A stretch of 7,010 bases of DNA. It comes from Flavobacterium psychrophilum. GTDB taxonomy: Bacteria; Bacteroidota; Bacteroidia; Flavobacteriales; Flavobacteriaceae. Position numbers and translations under genes: made by a program. Location of the stretch: assembly GCA_945878515.1 (NCBI GenBank), contig CAMCTL010000168.1, forward strand, positions 1 through 7,010, read 5' to 3'. A model generated the notes under the pieces. The model saw only the letters and a list, made by a program, of their open reading frames with translations, had not been told where the DNA came from and made no database searches. The first letter of the stretch is position 1; each line of letters opens with the position of its first letter. This document shows, in pieces, positions 3,914-7,010 of the stretch.

Positions 3914-6700
3914 ATGTCAATTGATCTTTCTAAACTCGATCCAAAGAAAAATATAATCATCAAAGGTGCGCAAGTTCACAACCTCAAAAATGTGGATGTT
4001 GCCATTCCTAGAAACAAATTAGTAGTTATCACTGGGCTTTCGGGTTCCGGAAAATCGAGTTTGGCTTTCGACACTTTGTATGCCGAAGGACAACGTCGAT
4101 ACGTGGAAAGTTTGTCCTCTTATGCCCGTCAATTTTTGGGAAGGTTAGACAAACCAAAAGTGGAATACATCAAAGGAATTGCACCAGCTATTGCCATTGA
4201 ACAGAAAGTAAACACAACAAATGCCCGTTCGACTGTTGGAACTTCGACTGAAATCTACGACTACATCAAATTATTGTTTGCTAGAGTTGGCAGAACTTTT
4301 TCCCCCATTTCAGGACAAGAAGTCAAAAAAAATACGGTTTCGGATGTGATCACTGACGTGAAAAAATTTGGAATTGATAGCAAATGGTTGCTCCTTGCTC
4401 CTATTCATTTAGAACAAGGTCGAGCTTTGGAAGATAAATTGAAAGCTTTGCTGAATCAGGGTTTTTCCAGAATATTAGTTGATAATGAAACCATTCGTTT
4501 GGATCAAATTGATAGTAACAGTTTAGATAATAAAAACATTCTTCTTGTTATTGACCGAATCGTTGTGAAAGACGAAGAGGAATTCTACAATCGTCTTTCG
4601 GATGCGGTGCAAACTGCTTTTTACGAAGGAAAAGGCATTTGTCATTTGCAGGAATTGAACACTAACAAGCGCTTTTCCTATAGTAATAATTTCGAATTGG
4701 ATGGCATCACTTTCTTAGAACCCAACGTTCATTTGTTCAGTTTCAACAATCCTTATGGCGCTTGTCCGGTTTGTGAAGGCTATGGAAATATCATCGGGAT
4801 TGATGAAGAATTGGTTATCCCAAATACTTCGTTATCCATTTTTGAAAATGCCATTTATCCTTGGCGAGGCGAAAGTATGGGTTGGTTCCGGGACGAATTA
4901 GTGAACAAGGCTTATAAATTTGACTTTCCGATTCACAAACCCTATTTTGAACTTTCAGAAGCGCAAAAAGATTTAATTTGGACAGGAAATAGCTATTTTC
5001 AGGGTTTGAACGCGTTCTTCAAGGAATTAGAAGACAAGAATTATAAGATTCAAAATCGGGTAATGCTTTCTCGCTATCGTGGCAAAACTAAATGTAATTC
5101 CTGCAAAGGAAAACGCTTGAGAACTGAAGCTTCTTATCTGAAAATCAATTCTAAAACAGTTTCAGATTTGGTGGATTTACCAATCAAACATTTGGTTACT
5201 TTTTTCAAAAATATCGATTTGGATGTCTATGAACAACAAATAGCCAAACGATTGTTATTGGAAATCAACAACCGATTATCGTTTTTGACCGAAGTGGGTT
5301 TGGATTATTTGACCTTGAATAGAAACTCGGCAACTCTTTCAGGTGGGGAATCGCAACGTATTAATTTGGCGACTTCTTTGGGAAGCAGTTTAGTCGGTTC
5401 GATGTATATTTTGGACGAACCAAGTATTGGTTTACACCCAAAAGACACCGAACGTTTAATCAAAGTTTTGCAATCATTACGTGATTTAGGGAACACTGTT
5501 ATCGTGGTGGAACACGATGAAGATATTATGAAAGCTGCTGATATGATTATTGATATTGGTCCAGAAGCCGGAACTTTTGGTGGCGAATTGGTTGCTCAAG
5601 GAACTTTCGAAGAAATCTTGAAATCGACTTCCCTTACAGCGAAATACCTCAACGGAGAACTGGAAATTAAAACACCTCGAATCCGCAGAAAATGGAGCAA
5701 TTATATTGAAATTCTAGGAGCGAGAGAAAACAATTTACGAAACATAGACGTCAAATTTCCTTTGGAATGTTTGACTGTAATTACCGGAGTTTCAGGAAGT
5801 GGAAAAAGTACGTTGGTGAAAAAAATCTTGTTTCCTGCAATGCAAAAGAAACTGGATGGCGTTGGCGATAAGGCAGGACAATTTGCTGAAATGCGTGGCT
5901 ATTATCACAAAATACAGCATATCGAATACGTAGATCAAAACCCGATTGGAAGAAGTTCGCGTTCGAATCCTGTGACTTATATCAAGGCTTATGACGATAT
6001 TCGGGAATTGTTAGCCAAAGAAAAATTGTCGAAAATTCGCGGTTACCAAGCCAAACATTTTTCATTTAACGTAGATGGTGGTCGTTGCGAAACCTGCAAA
6101 GGCGAAGGAACTATTAATGTCGAAATGGTTTTTATGGCGGATGTGCAATTGCATTGCGAAACTTGTAATGGCAAACGATTCAAGAAAGAAGTGCTAGAAG
6201 TCGCTTTCGATGGCAAGAACATTCATGATATTCTAACGATGACTGTTGATGATTCGATTGCGTTTTTTACAGCCAATAAACAAACCAAGATTATCCAAAA
6301 ACTGCAACCGCTACAAGATGTTGGTTTGGGCTATGTGCAATTGGGTCAATCCTCTTCTACCCTTTCAGGTGGTGAAGCGCAACGTATCAAATTAGCTTCA
6401 TTCTTGGTCAAAGGAGCCACCAAAGAAAAAGCGCTATTCGTTTTTGACGAACCTACGACCGGATTGCATTTTCACGACATCAAGAAATTATTGGCTTCGT
6501 TCGAGGCTTTAATTGATAAAGGACATTCGATATTGGTCATTGAACACAATCTAGATTTGATAAAATGTGCCGACTGGATTATCGATTTAGGTCCCGAAGG
6601 TGGCGAAAACGGTGGACAATTACTCGCCGAAGGAACTCCAGAAGATGTTGTGAAAAACAAAAAATCGGTTACTGCGAAGTATTTGAAGGAAAAGTTGTGA
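3914..6700 (+). CDS. uvrA: excinuclease ABC subunit UvrA
   Basis: A complete 928-residue damage-recognition ATPase of nucleotide excision repair; as a dimer it scans DNA with UvrB and loads it at lesions. It contains two ABC modules. Module 1 has Walker [10 protein letters not shown] (41-49, Lys47), signature LSGGESQR (475-482) and Walker B YILDEPS (498-504). Module 2 has Walker [10 protein letters not shown] (625-633, Lys631), signature LSGGEAQR (817-824) and Walker B FVFDEPT (842-848). The C-terminal zinc finger is C725-x2-C728-x19-C748-x2-C751. In module 1, C284-x2-C287 and C394-x2-C397 can form a zinc site, but the CxxC that precedes the FSFNNPxGACPxC segment in many UvrA proteins is missing. 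Length is normal. It is divergent from the sigma gene and ends 19 bases from a convergent gene. No SOS-type operator is recognised. Confidence 0.98.
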   Translation: MSIDLSKLDPKKNIIIKGAQVHNLKNVDVAIPRNKLVVITGLSGSGKSSLAFDTLYAEGQRRYVESLSSYARQFLGRLDKPKVEYIKGIAPAIAIEQKVNTTNARSTVGTSTEIYDYIKLLFARVGRTFSPISGQEVKKNTVSDVITDVKKFGIDSKWLLLAPIHLEQGRALEDKLKALLNQGFSRILVDNETIRLDQIDSNSLDNKNILLVIDRIVVKDEEEFYNRLSDAVQTAFYEGKGICHLQELNTNKRFSYSNNFELDGITFLEPNVHLFSFNNPYGACPVCEGYGNIIGIDEELVIPNTSLSIFENAIYPWRGESMGWFRDELVNKAYKFDFPIHKPYFELSEAQKDLIWTGNSYFQGLNAFFKELEDKNYKIQNRVMLSRYRGKTKCNSCKGKRLRTEASYLKINSKTVSDLVDLPIKHLVTFFKNIDLDVYEQQIAKRLLLEINNRLSFLTEVGLDYLTLNRNSATLSGGESQRINLATSLGSSLVGSMYILDEPSIGLHPKDTERLIKVLQSLRDLGNTVIVVEHDEDIMKAADMIIDIGPEAGTFGGELVAQGTFEEILKSTSLTAKYLNGELEIKTPRIRRKWSNYIEILGARENNLRNIDVKFPLECLTVITGVSGSGKSTLVKKILFPAMQKKLDGVGDKAGQFAEMRGYYHKIQHIEYVDQNPIGRSSRSNPVTYIKAYDDIRELLAKEKLSKIRGYQAKHFSFNVDGGRCETCKGEGTINVEMVFMADVQLHCETCNGKRFKKEVLEVAFDGKNIHDILTMTVDDSIAFFTANKQTKIIQKLQPLQDVGLGYVQLGQSSSTLSGGEAQRIKLASFLVKGATKEKALFVFDEPTTGLHFHDIKKLLASFEALIDKGHSILVIEHNLDLIKCADWIIDLGPEGGENGGQLLAEGTPEDVVKNKKSVTAKYLKEKL

Positions 6701-6719
6701 TTTGTTCTCTTTTTTTACA

Positions 6720-7010
6720 TTACCGAATTATTATTTTATCAACGAAAAGATAAGATCCTATTCTAGCAGTAACAATTTTTACTCCTTTTCCTAAACTACT
6801 TGTTTCAAAACTGATGTCCGTTGAACTAAAATTCTTTTTAACAAGCAATGCACCCGAAATATCATAAATCGAAACTTCAGCATTGTCATATTCTATTTTA
6901 TTATCAATAATTAGCTTAACAGTTTCATTAGAAGAAAGTAGTGTTTTTTCTAAATATGCATCGGTCTTATTTAAAAAACCCAAGTTTTCAGTACTTAATA
7001 ATGCATCGGT
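6720..7010 (-). CDS. C-terminal part of a probable secreted protein with a T9SS-like sorting domain (partial)
   Basis: The frame is open across the right window edge and ends at TAA 6720-6722, giving 96 visible residues. A TTG at 6981-6983 is not needed as a start because the frame continues upstream without a stop. The segment AEVSIYDISGALLVKKN followed by STDISFETSSLGKG and a final basic KIIIR resembles the beta-rich C-terminal domains that target proteins to the type IX secretion system in Bacteroidota, where the domain is cleaved during export. The usual GxYxxxI motif near the end appears only as GVKIVTARIGSY, and no NP motif is visible, so the subtype is uncertain. The cargo domain lies outside the window. 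It converges on uvrA with 19 bases between the stops and no clear hairpin terminator. Confidence 0.6.
   Translation of the reverse strand, partial: TDALLSTENLGFLNKTDAYLEKTLLSSNETVKLIIDNKIEYDNAEVSIYDISGALLVKKNFSSTDISFETSSLGKGVKIVTARIGSYLFVDKIIIR

Noticed and set aside
6720..6983. TTG at 6981-6983 as the start of a complete small gene
   Set aside because: The frame stays open to the window edge and the sequence looks like the C-terminal domain of a longer protein.
1..7010. tRNA or rRNA genes
   Set aside because: No cloverleaf with a T-arm GTTCGA-type motif and no rRNA-like segments were recognised on either strand.

Overview
The window looks like chromosomal DNA from a member of the Bacteroidota, most likely Flavobacterium or a close relative. 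This rests on AT-rich, Asn/Lys/Ile-rich genes, no obvious Shine-Dalgarno sequences before most starts, candidate -7 boxes of the TAnnTTTG type, a sigma factor of recognisable flavobacterial type, and a last gene that ends in what looks like a type IX secretion sorting domain. The species cannot be named from sequence alone.

Positions 1-1356 are a scarred, gene-poor stretch. It holds a 129-bp perfect copy of an internal part of the downstream bcp gene, an orphan terminator, the 5' head of a truncated PAS-domain gene, an inverted pair of palindromic REP-like repeats (a REPIN-like structure), and a roughly 247-bp imperfect tandem duplication. Each duplicated unit carries the 3' end of an unrecognised plus-strand gene, one palindromic repeat, a hairpin terminator and the 3' end of bcp in the opposite orientation. 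The coding parts of the two units differ mostly at silent positions, which points to recombination between diverged alleles rather than decay of a local duplicate.

Positions 1357-2790 carry bcp (peroxiredoxin, minus strand) and nth (endonuclease III-like, plus strand), which diverge. The roughly 300 bp between them contain short direct repeats, an approximately 130-nt element with strong potential for RNA structure, and a candidate promoter for nth. The Nth protein lacks the C-terminal cysteines that normally hold a [4Fe-4S] cluster.

Positions 2791-3575 hold a 48-residue small gene and, upstream of it on the same strand, an ECF-type RNA polymerase sigma factor. The small gene converges on nth and shares a bidirectional terminator with it. 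A roughly 340-bp region then separates the sigma gene from the divergent uvrA gene (3914-6700, complete). The window ends with the C-terminal part of a probable secreted protein on the minus strand, convergent with uvrA and cut by the window edge.

Bcp (peroxide detoxification), Nth (base excision repair), UvrA (nucleotide excision repair) and an ECF sigma factor are together consistent with a neighbourhood for coping with oxidative and DNA damage. They lie on alternating strands, so this is a neighbourhood and not one operon. I found no clearly new multi-gene system. The most unusual part is the repeat-rich scar upstream of bcp, followed by the structured element between bcp and nth.
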